A stretch of 64,000 nt of DNA from Mycolicibacterium fortuitum subsp. fortuitum (GCF_022179545.1 NZ_AP025518.1:1736001-1800000); one strand, 5' to 3'; numbered from the stretch's first letter, positions 50,886-60,574 are shown. Made by a program: numbers and translations. Notes: generated by a model not told the origin, from the letters alone.

Positions 50886-52211
50886 ATGATCGTGGCCATT
50901 GATGCCGGCTATCTGCGCTCGTTGGTGAATTGGGAGGAAGGCAAGATCGGGCCCGAGATCTTCGTCAGCGACGAGATCTACCGGTTGGAGCAGGAGCGCA
51001 TCTTCGGGCGATCCTGGCTCTTCCTCGCGCACGACAGCATGATCCCCAAGCCCCACGACTTCTTCGCCACCTACATGGGCGGAGACCCCGTGCTCGTGAC
51101 GCGGCAGCCCGACGGCAGCGTGAAGGCGTTCCTGAACGTATGCCGGCACCGGGGCATGCGGGTCTGCCGGGCCGAGGAGGGAAATGCACGGTCGTTCATG
51201 TGTACCTACCACGGCTGGACCTACGACAGTGCGGGTGAGTTGGTCGGTGTTCCGAACCTCGACGACGCCTACGAAAACAAGCTGTCCCTCGGCGACAACG
51301 GCCTGGTACAGGTCGCTCAGATCGCGAGTTACAAAGGGCTGATCTTCGGCAACTTCGACCCGGCGGCGCCACCCCTCGACGAGTACCTCGGCGCGCTGAA
51401 GTTCTACATCGACGGCTGGGTCGACCATGCCGAGGGCGGGGTCGAAATCCTGCCCGGCGCCATCAAGTGGACGATCAACGCCAACTGGAAACTGGCCGCC
51501 GAACAGTTCGCCGGCGACACCTACCACGCGACGACCAGCCACCTGTCCTCGCTGCTGGCTTTCGGGCCCGGGTTCGACGCGAAGGACGGCGCACATGTGT
51601 CGCTGCGCGAAGGCCACGGGGAGAGCTTCCTGTTCGAGCGACACACCCGGTTCTCCGACGACCCGCTGGGGCAGTACAACGAGAACAAGCGGCGGATCGC
51701 GCGGGAGCGGGTGGGCGATCGCGCCGACATGGTGGCCAACTTCAACGCGTTCCCGAACTTCGCCGGCCTACCCGGCTCAGCCAACATCCGCGTGTGGCAT
51801 CCGAAAGGGCCGACGAAGTTCGAGATCTGGTCGTTCACCGTCGTCGAGAAAAACGCCCCTGAGGAAGCCCGTCGGGCCCAACAGATTTCCGCATCGTTCA
51901 CCGAGGGTGCGGCCGGTGTCGTCGAGACCGACGACGGCGAGAACTGGGGGATGATCGGCGGCGTGCTCGAGCAGGGCTACCAGGCCCGGAAAATGGCATG
52001 GAACTACGAGATGGGGCTGGGCAGCGAGCGGGAGAACCCGGACTTCCCCGGTGAATACCATGATTCGTTCTTCGGCGAGGCCGGACAACGCGGTTTCTAC
52101 CGACGCTGGCTGGAGTTCATGACGACCGAGTCCTGGCCGGTCATCCCACCCGAGGAGCGCAGTGTCGCGGTGCCCGCGGTCGCCATGAGCGATGTGGCGG
52201 GTGCCCGATGA
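50886..52211 (+). CDS. Rieske aromatic ring-hydroxylating dioxygenase alpha subunit (second system)
   Basis: 441-residue alpha subunit. Rieske ligands C86, H88, C106, H109 (CRHRG...CTYHGW). Mononuclear iron ligands D211, H214 and H219 in AGDTYHATTSH, close to the naphthalene dioxygenase numbering, with a further acidic ligand likely in VETDDGENW. The ATG at 50886 follows AAGGG. It is clearly different from the alpha subunit at 37175, so two oxygenases with different substrate ranges or sequential steps are present. Its stop overlaps the beta subunit start (ATGA). BphA/ethylbenzene-type substrates are likely; the actual one is unknown. Confidence 0.92.
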   Translation: MIVAIDAGYLRSLVNWEEGKIGPEIFVSDEIYRLEQERIFGRSWLFLAHDSMIPKPHDFFATYMGGDPVLVTRQPDGSVKAFLNVCRHRGMRVCRAEEGNARSFMCTYHGWTYDSAGELVGVPNLDDAYENKLSLGDNGLVQVAQIASYKGLIFGNFDPAAPPLDEYLGALKFYIDGWVDHAEGGVEILPGAIKWTINANWKLAAEQFAGDTYHATTSHLSSLLAFGPGFDAKDGAHVSLREGHGESFLFERHTRFSDDPLGQYNENKRRIARERVGDRADMVANFNAFPNFAGLPGSANIRVWHPKGPTKFEIWSFTVVEKNAPEEARRAQQISASFTEGAAGVVETDDGENWGMIGGVLEQGYQARKMAWNYEMGLGSERENPDFPGEYHDSFFGEAGQRGFYRRWLEFMTTESWPVIPPEERSVAVPAVAMSDVAGAR

Positions 52212-52774
52212 GCGTCGGAGAGATGGTGCAACCCACCGAGGTCGGTGAGCTCGAGCAGGTTCTGCTGCAACACCGCGTCGAACAGTTCCTCTACCGCGAG
52301 GCCCAGCTGCTCGACCATTGGCAATGGGCCAGTTGGCTGGAGTTGTTCGATGAGGACATCCTCTACTGGATGCCGGTGCGCCGGAACCGGCTTCGCCGCC
52401 AACGCGGGCAGGACGAGGTTCCCGAGGGTATCGAGATGGCGCATTTCTACGACGACTACTCGTCGCTGCAGATGCGAGTGAACCAGATGCACTCGGGCAC
52501 GCACTGGGCAGAAGACCCGCCGTCCCGGTGCCGGCATCTGGTGACGAACGTGATCGTGCAGCCGCGGTCCGAGGTCTCCGGTGATGCCGTCGAGTACGAC
52601 GTCTGGTTGAACTTCCTCGTCCACCGCAATCGGCTCGAGTCCGAAACCGATATCTGGGCAGGAGAGCGTCGCGATGTGTTGCGGGTGGTGGACACGGGCT
52701 TCAAGATCGCCCGCCGGACCATTCTGCTCGATCAGAACGTCGTGCAGTCGAAGAACCTGAGCGTCCTGTTCTGA
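52208..52774 (+). CDS. aromatic ring-hydroxylating dioxygenase beta subunit (second system)
   Basis: 188-residue NTF2-fold beta subunit: RVEQFLYREAQLLDHWQWASWLELFDEDILYWMPVRR, then MRVNQMHSGTHWAEDPPSRCRHLVTNV and the AGERRDVLRVVDTGFKIARR end, all typical of BphA2-type subunits. Coupled to alpha by ATGA. It supports trimer assembly and carries no cofactor. Confidence 0.92.
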   Translation: MSVGEMVQPTEVGELEQVLLQHRVEQFLYREAQLLDHWQWASWLELFDEDILYWMPVRRNRLRRQRGQDEVPEGIEMAHFYDDYSSLQMRVNQMHSGTHWAEDPPSRCRHLVTNVIVQPRSEVSGDAVEYDVWLNFLVHRNRLESETDIWAGERRDVLRVVDTGFKIARRTILLDQNVVQSKNLSVLF

Positions 52775-52798
52775 TCCGCTGAGAGGATACGAAAAACC

Positions 52799-53971
52799 AT
52801 GGTAACCACCGAACTTCAAGTACCTTCGGCAGCCGAGTTGCATGCCGCTCTGGTCGAGCGTGCCCGGGCCCTGGCGCCGGCGATCCGCGAGCGGTCCACC
52901 CGCACCGAGGATCTGCGGCGCGTGCCGTCCGAGTCGATCACCGAGATCATCGACGCCGGGCTGGGCGGCCGCATGCTCGCGCCGCGACGGTTCGGTGGTG
53001 ACGAGTTGACGCTCGACACCATGTACGAGGTCGCTGTCGAGCTCGGCCGGGCCTGCGCGTCCACGGCCTGGTGTGCGGCGTTGCTGCCGCATGACGCACA
53101 CATGGTCGGGTTTTTCCAGCAGGCCGCGCAGGAGGCGGTGTGGTCCGACGGTCCCGACACCTGTATCGCGGCGTCGCTGGCGCCCGCGGCCACGGTGCGC
53201 AAGGTCGACGGAGGTTATCGGCTGACCGGCAGGCATGGCTTCGCCAGCGGGGTCGACCATTCCTCGTGGGTGATCGTCAGCGGGCTGATCAAGGAGAGTG
53301 ATCGCGCGGCGAATCACCACTTCCTGATCGGGCCGGGTGAGTATTCGATCGACGACGACTGGTACGCGGCAGGCATGCGGGGGACCGGGAGCAAGACGAT
53401 CGTCATCGACGACGTGTTCGTTCCGGATGAATTCGCTCTTGCCGCAGCCTCTCTGGTCGCCGGCGACGGTCCGGGAAGCGAAGTGAACCGAGGCCCGCTC
53501 TACCGGCAGCCCCTGGCGCTGCACGCCGGGTTGACGTTCCTGGGCCCGATGGTGGGCACCGCTCTGGATGCCTACGACCACTTCGTCGAGTGGGCGCGCG
53601 GTCGGAGCGCCACCGCGGCATCCGAAGTCGTGCAGGAAGCGATCGCCCGCACGGCGGCCGACCTGGAGCTGGCTCAGCTGGCCGTCGAGCGGGTTCTCGC
53701 GGATGCGCGGGTGTCCGGGCGCATGGAACTCGCGGACCGGGCCGCCACGCTGCGGGACTACGACCGAGTGGCCGAACTGCTGACCGACGCGGTCGATCGG
53801 TTGTTCAAACTCAGCGGCACCTCCGGCTTTCGGGACAGCAGTCCCATGCAGCAGAAGTGGCGCGACGTCCACATGATGGCGAGCCACGTGTCGTTCACCC
53901 GGGCCAACTACCAGCACTACGGCCGCATGGTGCTCGGTCTGGAACGCGACCCCAAGCTAACCGTCTTCTGA
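52799..53971 (+). CDS. flavin-dependent hydroxylase of the acyl-CoA dehydrogenase fold (HsaA type)
   Basis: 390-residue oxygenase component of a two-component flavin monooxygenase with the acyl-CoA dehydrogenase fold (group D, like HsaA). The LGRACASTAWCAALLPHDAHMVGFF and GRHGFASGVDHSSWVIVSG segments and the C-terminal SSPMQQKWRDVHMMASHVSF are family-typical; the catalytic base Glu of true dehydrogenases is not evident. It would hydroxylate a phenol to the catechol cut by the following extradiol enzyme. The FMN reductase two genes on (54891) is the natural flavin supplier. It starts 24 nt after the beta subunit. Confidence 0.83.
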   Translation: MVTTELQVPSAAELHAALVERARALAPAIRERSTRTEDLRRVPSESITEIIDAGLGGRMLAPRRFGGDELTLDTMYEVAVELGRACASTAWCAALLPHDAHMVGFFQQAAQEAVWSDGPDTCIAASLAPAATVRKVDGGYRLTGRHGFASGVDHSSWVIVSGLIKESDRAANHHFLIGPGEYSIDDDWYAAGMRGTGSKTIVIDDVFVPDEFALAAASLVAGDGPGSEVNRGPLYRQPLALHAGLTFLGPMVGTALDAYDHFVEWARGRSATAASEVVQEAIARTAADLELAQLAVERVLADARVSGRMELADRAATLRDYDRVAELLTDAVDRLFKLSGTSGFRDSSPMQQKWRDVHMMASHVSFTRANYQHYGRMVLGLERDPKLTVF

Positions 53972-54003
53972 GTCTTGCCCACAGCGCTCCCGAAGGATCA
54001 TCC

Positions 54004-54894
54004 ATGGCTGTAGTCACCCAATTGAGTTATGTGGTCGGGACGTCGAGTGACGTCCCGGCGTGGAAGAAGTACGCATCCGATGTGCTGGGAATGGAGGTGT
54101 CCGGCGACAGCGACGACAAGCTGCTGTACGTGCGCGCCGACGATCGCCATCACCGGATCGGGGTGCGAGCCGGTCACGACGAGGATGTCGCGTACATCGG
54201 CTGGGACATGACATCGAGGGAAGCGCTCGAATCGGCCGCTGCGCGTCTGGAGGAGGCCGGCGTACCCGTGACGGCGGGCAAGCCCGACGAGGCGGCCGAC
54301 CGTCGCGTCATGGACTTCGTCCACTTCACCTGTCCGTACTCGCAGGTGAGGATGGAACTCGTGCTGGGGCACGAGCGGGTGTTCCGGCCGCCGTTCCGGC
54401 CGACCAGGGACCTCGCGGGCTTCAACACCGGCGAACTGGGGATGGGCCACGTCGTGCTCTACACCGCCGACCTCTACGGCGCCGCCGAATTCTACTGCCG
54501 GATATTGGAGTTCGGGGTCACCGATTTCGCCCACCTGCCCAACTCCGATCCGTTCGCCGTGTTCCTGCACTGCAATTCCCGGCATCACTCGCTGGCGTTC
54601 ATGAACATTCCCGGGGCGCCGCGGCGCATTCAGCATGTGATGTTCGAGACGGTCACCATGGACGATGTCGGTCACAGCTACGACGTGTGTCTGGATCGGG
54701 GGATCACCAGTACGTCGACCGGCCGCCATCACAACGACCGGGTGTTCTCGTTCTACTTCCGCAATCCGTCCGGCTGGCATTTCGAATACGGCTGGGGCTC
54801 ACGGACTGTCGATCCGCAGACCTGGACACCCGAGAACTACACACTCAAACCAGGTTTCGCCTGGGGTCATGACGGATTGATGAGGATGGTGTGA
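54004..54894 (+). CDS. type I extradiol (catechol meta-cleavage) dioxygenase, second copy
   Basis: 296-residue two-domain extradiol dioxygenase. Fe(II) ligands H149 (LGMGHVVLY), H211 (RRIQHVMFE) and E261 (WHFEYGW); second-shell histidines in RHHSLAF and GRHHNDR. AAGGA lies before the ATG at 54004. It is divergent from the copy at 48303, and resembles the HsaC-like subgroup in pairing with an HsaA-type hydroxylase and a flavin reductase, which follow the same order here. Its stop overlaps the reductase GTG (GTGA). Confidence 0.9.
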   Translation: MAVVTQLSYVVGTSSDVPAWKKYASDVLGMEVSGDSDDKLLYVRADDRHHRIGVRAGHDEDVAYIGWDMTSREALESAAARLEEAGVPVTAGKPDEAADRRVMDFVHFTCPYSQVRMELVLGHERVFRPPFRPTRDLAGFNTGELGMGHVVLYTADLYGAAEFYCRILEFGVTDFAHLPNSDPFAVFLHCNSRHHSLAFMNIPGAPRRIQHVMFETVTMDDVGHSYDVCLDRGITSTSTGRHHNDRVFSFYFRNPSGWHFEYGWGSRTVDPQTWTPENYTLKPGFAWGHDGLMRMV

Positions 54895-55502
54895 GTACCA
54901 CGATGGAATCCGCGACACAGCCGTACATTGTCGGGCTCGGCGGAACACTGCGGCGCGGCTCGTCGACGGAGTCGGCGCTGCGGATCGCCCTGGACGAGGC
55001 AAGGGCCGCCGGCGCGCGCACCGAGCTGTTCGGCGGGGATGACCTCGCGCGGCTGCCGATGTACGACCCGGAGTCGGAGAACGTCGACGAGGCGGTGCGG
55101 TTGGTCGAATCCCTGCGGCGTGCCGACGGGGTGATCATCGCCTCGCCCGGGTACCACGGGTCCGTCTCGGGGCTGGTCAAGAACGCACTCGACTACATCG
55201 AGGACTTGCGCGAGGACGCGAGCCCGTACCTTTCCGGCCGGTCGGTCGGCTGCGTCACGACCGCATACGGCTGGCAGGCGGCGGTCACCACGCTGCAGAC
55301 ACTGCGCAGCATCGTGCATGCCCTGCGCGGCTGGCCGACTCCCCTTGGCGCGGCGATCAACTCGGCCACCACACGTATCTCGTACGGGGAGGAGCCCGAG
55401 GACCGGGTGGGTTTCCAGTTGCGCACCGTCGGTCGTGAGGTGTGTATGCGGAGTCTGGCCGCGCCCTCGGTCACCAGCGGATTGGCCGCGACCACCGGCT
55501 GA
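54891..55502 (+). CDS. NAD(P)H-dependent FMN reductase
   Basis: 203-residue flavodoxin-like reductase of the NADPH-dependent FMN reductase family: GLGGTLRRGSSTESAL phosphate-binding loop, and VIIASPGYHGSVSGLVKNALDYIE, the hallmark flavin-binding strand. It would supply reduced FMN to the HsaA-type hydroxylase at 52799 and possibly the HpaB-type enzyme at 29754. The GTG at 54891 overlaps the dioxygenase stop. The next 123 nt (55503-55625) hold only the ribosome binding site of the lipase-like gene. Confidence 0.87.
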   Translation: MSTTMESATQPYIVGLGGTLRRGSSTESALRIALDEARAAGARTELFGGDDLARLPMYDPESENVDEAVRLVESLRRADGVIIASPGYHGSVSGLVKNALDYIEDLREDASPYLSGRSVGCVTTAYGWQAAVTTLQTLRSIVHALRGWPTPLGAAINSATTRISYGEEPEDRVGFQLRTVGREVCMRSLAAPSVTSGLAATTG

Positions 55503-55625
55503 GCTTCGCGCTCGGCGGTTCCAACGTTGCGGCAGACACGGCGTCAGCACCACCGGGTGCTGTCTTGATTCAGGCGTGGCCGTCCGGCCGGCGCTCTGCA
55601 GGACACTCAACGAAGAGGAGACCCG

Positions 55626-56966
55626 ATGGCGCTGTGTCATCGTGCTGTTCGGCCATGTTCGGCCCACCCCAGAGCTTCATCGAAGAAAGTCATGGCGGCA
55701 GCGGTGCTGTGCCTCCTCGGGTGGTCGGCGAACCCAGCCCTGCCGATCGCGTACGCCGACGAAAGCCAGTACGAGGCGTTCTACACCCCACCGGACCCGC
55801 TGGGTGACGGCGCGCCCGGGCAGTTGATCCGTTCCGAACCTTCCCGCCTGGTACTGGAGCCCTCCGGACAGCTCGGGGCCTACGTCGCGACCGGGACCCG
55901 GATCATGTACCGCAGCACCGACAATCGCGGCGGCCAGGTCGCGGTCACCGGTACCTACTTCGAACCGGACAACCCGTGGCCCGGCGGCGGCCCGCGCCCC
56001 CTGGTCGCATTCGCCACCGGCGTCTATGGAATCGGCGATCAGTGCGCTCCGTCGAGGTTGTTCAATCAGGGCATCCACTACGGCGGGGGACTGGACCTCA
56101 CCTTCGGGTACGAGGAGATGTTCGTCGCGACGATGGTCGCGCGGGGATTCGCCGTCGTGGTCACCGACTATCAAGGGGTCGGCACACCAGGTGTCCCGCC
56201 GTCGTTCATGCGGCTCAATGCCGGTCACGCCCTCATAGACGCGGCCCGGGCAGCGTTCGCACTGCCGGACACCTCACTCGAACCTCGTGGCCCGGTGGCG
56301 TTCTGGGGATACGGCCAAGGCGGGACCGCGTCGGCGTCGGCGGTGGAACTTGCGCCACGGTATGCCCCCGAGCTCAAGGTCGTCGGAGCCTGGGCCGGTG
56401 CGCCCGCCGCCGACCTCGCCCTGGTACCACCGTTCGCCGACGGCAGCATCTTCGCCGGAGGGCTGGGCTATCTGCTCAACGGCGTCGGGGCGGCGTACCC
56501 CGAGCTGGTTCCCGGGCTGACCGGTGTGTTGACGGACAAGGGGGTGAACCTGCTGTCCCGGACCCAGAACGAATGCGTCGGCGAGACCGTCATGAGGTTC
56601 GGATTCCGGCACTACCAGCAGTATTTCACCGCCGACGTCGCCGAGTTGATCAACTCCGAGCCGTTGCGAACCGTCCTGAACGAGCAGCGGATCGGCACGC
56701 TGAAACCCACGGCACCGGTGTTCATCGATTCGAACCGGTTCGACCCGTTCATACCGTGGGGCGGCGCACGCCAGCTGGCGCTGGACTGGTGCGCGAAAGG
56801 CGCGGACGTCCAGTTCTGGACCAACGAGCAGCCGCCGTTCCTCAACAAGTTGGCGATCAACAACCTGCTGCCCTACTTCGTCGACGGAGAGCAGGGGATG
56901 CAGTGGCTTGCAGACCGATTCAACGGCCTACCGACGACGCCGAACTGCACGGCAATCCCGGCGTGA
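55626..56966 (+). CDS. exported LIP-family lipase-like protein with a disrupted active site
   Basis: 446 residues with a signal segment at about 22-45 (cleavage likely near AYADES) and the secretory lipase (LIP) fold: LVAFATGVYGIGDQCAPS, VVVTDYQGVGTPG, and the conserved C-terminal GMQWLADRFNGLPTTPNC. The nucleophile elbow, normally GYSQGG, reads WGYGQGG, so the serine is G230. The His position of the NHALP-type motif is Asn (INNLLPYF). The Asp region is intact. It is therefore probably not a normal lipase; it may bind the substrate or product outside the membrane. GAGGAG lies before the ATG at 55626. Confidence 0.8.
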   Translation: MALCHRAVRPCSAHPRASSKKVMAAAVLCLLGWSANPALPIAYADESQYEAFYTPPDPLGDGAPGQLIRSEPSRLVLEPSGQLGAYVATGTRIMYRSTDNRGGQVAVTGTYFEPDNPWPGGGPRPLVAFATGVYGIGDQCAPSRLFNQGIHYGGGLDLTFGYEEMFVATMVARGFAVVVTDYQGVGTPGVPPSFMRLNAGHALIDAARAAFALPDTSLEPRGPVAFWGYGQGGTASASAVELAPRYAPELKVVGAWAGAPAADLALVPPFADGSIFAGGLGYLLNGVGAAYPELVPGLTGVLTDKGVNLLSRTQNECVGETVMRFGFRHYQQYFTADVAELINSEPLRTVLNEQRIGTLKPTAPVFIDSNRFDPFIPWGGARQLALDWCAKGADVQFWTNEQPPFLNKLAINNLLPYFVDGEQGMQWLADRFNGLPTTPNCTAIPA

Positions 56967-56998
56967 CAGGCCGGCCGAGTAAGGAGATATCCCAGCAG

Positions 56999-57793
56999 AT
57001 GCCACAACACAGTTCACCGATCGCAAGGGCGTTACTGGACGCCTACGACACCCGGATACCGGTCGATCCGCCGAGCGAGAACGAGCCCGAACTCACCGTC
57101 GCGCGGGCATATGAGCTGCAGCTGCAGCAGGTCGACCACTGGGTCAGCCAGGGCAGGGTGATCAAAGGTCACAAGGTGGGCCTGACGTCGGCGGCGATGC
57201 AGCGTCAACTCGGCGTCGATCAGCCGGACTACGGCCACCTGTTCGGTGACATGTTTCATCTGGAGTCGATGCCGATCGATACCGCCGCTTTCATCAGCCC
57301 AAAAGTCGAACCGGAGATCGCGTTCGTCTTGGATCGGGATCTGTCTGGCCCCGGCGTCACGGTCGTGGATGCGCTGCGCGCAGTCGGGTACGTGTTGCCC
57401 GCACTGGAGATCATCGATTCCCGGATCCGCGACTGGCGAATCACGTTGCCGGACACCATTGCCGACAACGCCTCGTCGGGCGGTGTGGTATTGGGATCGA
57501 GGCCGGTTGCCCTGAGTGGTGTCGACCTACGGCTGACCGGCTGCGTGCTGTCCTCTGGCGGCCAGGCCGTCACCACCGGAGCAGGCGCCGCGGTGCTGGG
57601 TTCCCCGATCAACGCACTCGTCTGGCTGGCGAACACCCTGGGGTCACTCGGTGTGACCCTGGCGGCGGGTTCGGTGATCCTTCCTGGTTCGCTGACCACC
57701 GCGGTGCCGGTCGCCGGAGGATCGACCGTCACCGCCTCGTTCAGCGGAATCGGCTCGGTAACCGCATGTTTCGCTGCTGACGGAGAAGGATGA
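56999..57793 (+). CDS. 2-keto-4-pentenoate hydratase (2-hydroxypenta-2,4-dienoate hydratase)
   Basis: 264-residue FAH-superfamily hydratase that adds water to 2-hydroxypenta-2,4-dienoate, giving 4-hydroxy-2-oxovalerate. Metal ligands E104 and E106 in KVEPEIAFV, plus E137 in [16 protein letters not shown] is typical of MhpD/BphE. Start is the ATG at 56999 with AAGGAG 12 nt upstream. It is coupled to the acetaldehyde dehydrogenase by ATGA and feeds the aldolase at 58701. Confidence 0.9.
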   Translation: MPQHSSPIARALLDAYDTRIPVDPPSENEPELTVARAYELQLQQVDHWVSQGRVIKGHKVGLTSAAMQRQLGVDQPDYGHLFGDMFHLESMPIDTAAFISPKVEPEIAFVLDRDLSGPGVTVVDALRAVGYVLPALEIIDSRIRDWRITLPDTIADNASSGGVVLGSRPVALSGVDLRLTGCVLSSGGQAVTTGAGAAVLGSPINALVWLANTLGSLGVTLAAGSVILPGSLTTAVPVAGGSTVTASFSGIGSVTACFAADGEG

Positions 57794-58704
57794 CAATGAC
57801 CACTGCCGCGATCGTCGGCCCCGGAAACATCGGCGCCGACCTGCTGCTCAAACTTCAGCGGGCCGAGAACATCGACGTTCGGTACATGGTGGGGGTGGAT
57901 CCGGCGTCCGACGGGCTCGCGCTGGCGCGAGAGCTCGGGGTCGAGGCCTCGGCCGGCGGAGTCGACTGGCTGCTCGGCCGGGACGAACTTCCCGATCTGG
58001 TGTTCGAGGCAACCTCGGCGGCCGCGCACATCGCCAACGCGCCGCGATATGCGGAAGCCGGGATCACGGCCATCGATCTGACCCCGGCGGCGGTGGGCCC
58101 GCTGCTGTGCCCGGTGGTCAACCTTGACCTCAACCTCGATGCCGAGAACGTCAATATGATCACCTGCGGGGGCCAGGCGACCATTCCGATGGTGCGCGCC
58201 GTTTCCAGAGTGGTCGACGTCCCGTACGCGGAGATCGTCGCCTCCATATCGTCACGCTCGGCCGGACCGGGCACCCGGGCCAACATCGACGAGTTCACCG
58301 AGACCACGGCGGGTGCCCTGCAGAGCGTCGGAGGCGCCCGCCGCGGCAAGGCAATCATCATCCTCAATCCGGTGGAGCCGCCGTTGATCATGCGGGACAC
58401 GGTGTTCTGTGCGATACCGCCGGACTCGGACTGCGACGCCATCACCGAATCGGTGCACCAGATGGTGGCGGCGGTGCAGCGGTACGTCCCCGGCTATCGG
58501 CTGGTTGCCGACCCTCAGTTCGAGGATCCGCAGGACGCATGGCGCCAGAACATGCGGGTGTCGATCTTCCTCGAAGTCCGGGGAAACGGTGATTATCTGC
58601 CGCCATGGGCGGGCAATCTCGACATCATGACCGCAGCCGCCATGCGGGTCGGTGAACTCATTTCCGCTGCCCGTCAGGGTGATTCGAAGGTAGGAGCTCG
58701 ATGA
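57790..58704 (+). CDS. acetaldehyde dehydrogenase (acylating)
   Basis: 304-residue enzyme converting acetaldehyde, NAD+ and CoA to acetyl-CoA. Rossmann fold at the N-terminus ([14 protein letters not shown]), nucleophile C126 in [12 protein letters not shown], and conserved [16 protein letters not shown]. It channels acetaldehyde from the aldolase encoded next. In-frame ATGs at 57790 and 57796; the first overlaps the upstream stop. Same order as in bph/hsa lower pathways. Confidence 0.93.
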   Translation: MTMTTAAIVGPGNIGADLLLKLQRAENIDVRYMVGVDPASDGLALARELGVEASAGGVDWLLGRDELPDLVFEATSAAAHIANAPRYAEAGITAIDLTPAAVGPLLCPVVNLDLNLDAENVNMITCGGQATIPMVRAVSRVVDVPYAEIVASISSRSAGPGTRANIDEFTETTAGALQSVGGARRGKAIIILNPVEPPLIMRDTVFCAIPPDSDCDAITESVHQMVAAVQRYVPGYRLVADPQFEDPQDAWRQNMRVSIFLEVRGNGDYLPPWAGNLDIMTAAAMRVGELISAARQGDSKVGAR

Positions 58705-59729
58705 ACGCACCCGTTCGGCTGACTGACACCACCCTTCGTGACGGCAGTCATGCGGTGAAGCATCAGTTCTCGGTGGCGCAGGTCCGGGCGGTGGCCGCAG
58801 GCCTGGACGCTGCCGGTGTCGAGGTCATCGAGGTCACCCACGGAGACGGGCTCGACGGCTCGTCGTTCAACTACGGCTTCAGCGGCACCGATGAGCTCGA
58901 GTTGATCCGCGCCGCCACCGAGACGGTGACCAGGGCGCGGATCGCCGTGCTGCTGCTGCCGGGGCTGGGCACGGTTCGTCATCTCCGCGCAGCGTGTGAC
59001 GCGGGCGCGTCGATCGCCCGCATCGCCACCCACTGCACCGAGGCGGATGTGTCCATTCAGCACTTCGGCGCCGCGCGCGAACTCGGGATGGAGACAGTCG
59101 GTTTCCTCATGCTCTCGCACCGCGCATCGCCCGAACAGCTCGCGCGGCAGGCGCGAATCATGGCAGATGCCGGCTGTCAGTGTGTGTACGTCGTGGACTC
59201 CGCGGGTGCGCTGATGCCGGACGAACTCGCCGACCGGGTCGCGGCGTTGGTCGCCGAACTCGGCGCCGATGCACAGGTGGGTGTGCACGCACACCAGAAT
59301 CTTTCTCTGGGAGTGGCCAACTCGATCGCCGGATACCGTGCCGGAGCGCGGCAGATCGACGGAACGCTGTGTGCGCTCGGTGCCGGAGCAGGCAATGCGC
59401 CCATCGAGATTCTGGTCACCGCGTTCGAGAGAATGAACGTGCCGACCGGGGTCGACGCGGACGCCATCCTCGCGGTCGCGGAGGAGATCGCGCGACCGAT
59501 GATCCCGAGGCTGCCTGTGTGCGACCGGAATTCGATCGTCCAGGGCCGGTACGGCGTGTACAACTCGTTTCTGTTCCATGCCGAGCGTGCGGCCGAACAG
59601 TACGGCGTTCCCGCCCACGCGATTCTCAGCAGGGTCGGCCAACTCGGCTATGTGGGAGGACAGGAAGACATGATCATGGACGTGGCGTTGTCGCTTGCCG
59701 CGGCTCGCCCGGAGGAGGTGCTGACGTGA
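58701..59729 (+). CDS. 4-hydroxy-2-oxovalerate aldolase
   Basis: 342-residue metal-dependent TIM-barrel aldolase that splits 4-hydroxy-2-oxovalerate into pyruvate and acetaldehyde. [13 protein letters not shown] at the N-terminus gives the metal-binding Asp and catalytic Arg; [10 protein letters not shown] holds the two metal-binding histidines. Coupled to acetaldehyde dehydrogenase (ATGA) and to the following decarboxylase (GTGA). Forms a channelling complex with the dehydrogenase in characterised relatives. Confidence 0.93.
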   Translation: MNAPVRLTDTTLRDGSHAVKHQFSVAQVRAVAAGLDAAGVEVIEVTHGDGLDGSSFNYGFSGTDELELIRAATETVTRARIAVLLLPGLGTVRHLRAACDAGASIARIATHCTEADVSIQHFGAARELGMETVGFLMLSHRASPEQLARQARIMADAGCQCVYVVDSAGALMPDELADRVAALVAELGADAQVGVHAHQNLSLGVANSIAGYRAGARQIDGTLCALGAGAGNAPIEILVTAFERMNVPTGVDADAILAVAEEIARPMIPRLPVCDRNSIVQGRYGVYNSFLFHAERAAEQYGVPAHAILSRVGQLGYVGGQEDMIMDVALSLAAARPEEVLT

Positions 59730-60517
59730 CCAGCGCAACGCAGTGGAGTGTCTCGACGGCCGCGGGTGTGTTGCTCGATGCGGAGACCAGCCGGGCTGAC
59801 CGCGGCCCGATCACCGCCGACTGGCCGGGTCTCGACCTGAGTACGGCCTACGACGTGCAGGCCGAGTTGATCGCCCGCAAGGTGGCGGCCGGGCAACACA
59901 TCGTCGGGGTGAAACTGGGGCTCACCTCACGGGCGAAACAGCTACGGATGGGGGTGGATTCGCCGCTGACCGCCTGGCTGACCGATGCGATGAGCCTGCC
60001 GATCGGAGTGCCGCTGGACACCTCCGAGCTGATCCACCCCCGGGTCGAACCCGAGATCGTCTTCGTCCTCGGCAGGGAGCTGAGCGGACCGGGGATCACC
60101 GCCGCCCAGGCGATGGAGTCGGTCGATGCGGTGTATGCGGGGCTTGAGGTGATCGACAGCCGGTACACCGATTTCAAGTTCACCCTGCCCGATGTCGTCG
60201 CCGACAATGCCTCCTCGGCACGGTTCGTGATCGGTGGCCGAGTACAACGGCCGGCCGATCTCGATCTGGCCCTGGAAGCGTGTGTGCTGCAGGTTGACGG
60301 GGCGGTGGTGGACACCGCCACGGGTGCGGCCGTCCAGGGGCATCCGGCCGAAGCCCTCGCGTTGGCCGCCAATGCGCTGGGCCGCCGTGGCGTCGTGCTG
60401 CGGGCCGGCTGGACGGTGCTGACCGGCGGGCTGACGGATGCGGTGTTCATCCGGCCCGGCCAACAGGTGAGCGCCGAGTTCACCCACCTCGGCACCGTCG
60501 CGCTCGGCGCGGAGTAG
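59726..60517 (+). CDS. 4-oxalocrotonate decarboxylase/2-oxo-3-hexenedioate decarboxylase-like protein
   Basis: 263-residue FAH-superfamily protein with intact metal ligands E108 and E110 (RVEPEIVFV) and E141 (LEVIDSRY). [27 protein letters not shown] matches the decarboxylase subgroup better than the hydratases. It would decarboxylate 2-oxohex-3-enedioate to the hydratase substrate. The GTG at 59726 overlaps the aldolase stop. No matching semialdehyde dehydrogenase or tautomerase is encoded in the window, so its link to the pathway is incomplete here. Last gene before the terminator at 60526. Confidence 0.82.
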   Translation: MTSATQWSVSTAAGVLLDAETSRADRGPITADWPGLDLSTAYDVQAELIARKVAAGQHIVGVKLGLTSRAKQLRMGVDSPLTAWLTDAMSLPIGVPLDTSELIHPRVEPEIVFVLGRELSGPGITAAQAMESVDAVYAGLEVIDSRYTDFKFTLPDVVADNASSARFVIGGRVQRPADLDLALEACVLQVDGAVVDTATGAAVQGHPAEALALAANALGRRGVVLRAGWTVLTGGLTDAVFIRPGQQVSAEFTHLGTVALGAE

Positions 60518-60525
60518 TCCGGAGC

Positions 60526-60563
60526 GCCGGTCCTGGGCGGGCCCGCACCCGCCCAGGACCGGC
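60526..60563 (+). terminator. strong intrinsic-type terminator of the meta-cleavage operon
   Basis: A perfect 16-bp stem, GCCGGTCCTGGGCGGG with CCCGCCCAGGACCGGC, closes a 6-nt loop CCCGCA and is followed by TTTGT. It lies 8 nt after the last operon stop and between two convergent genes, so it could work for both strands. Confidence 0.85.
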
Positions 60564-60574
60564 TTTGTCGCGCT

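Noticed and set aside
52097..53917. 606-codon minus-strand open frame across the beta subunit and hydroxylase genes
   Set aside because: Shadow frame; both plus-strand genes are clear family members.
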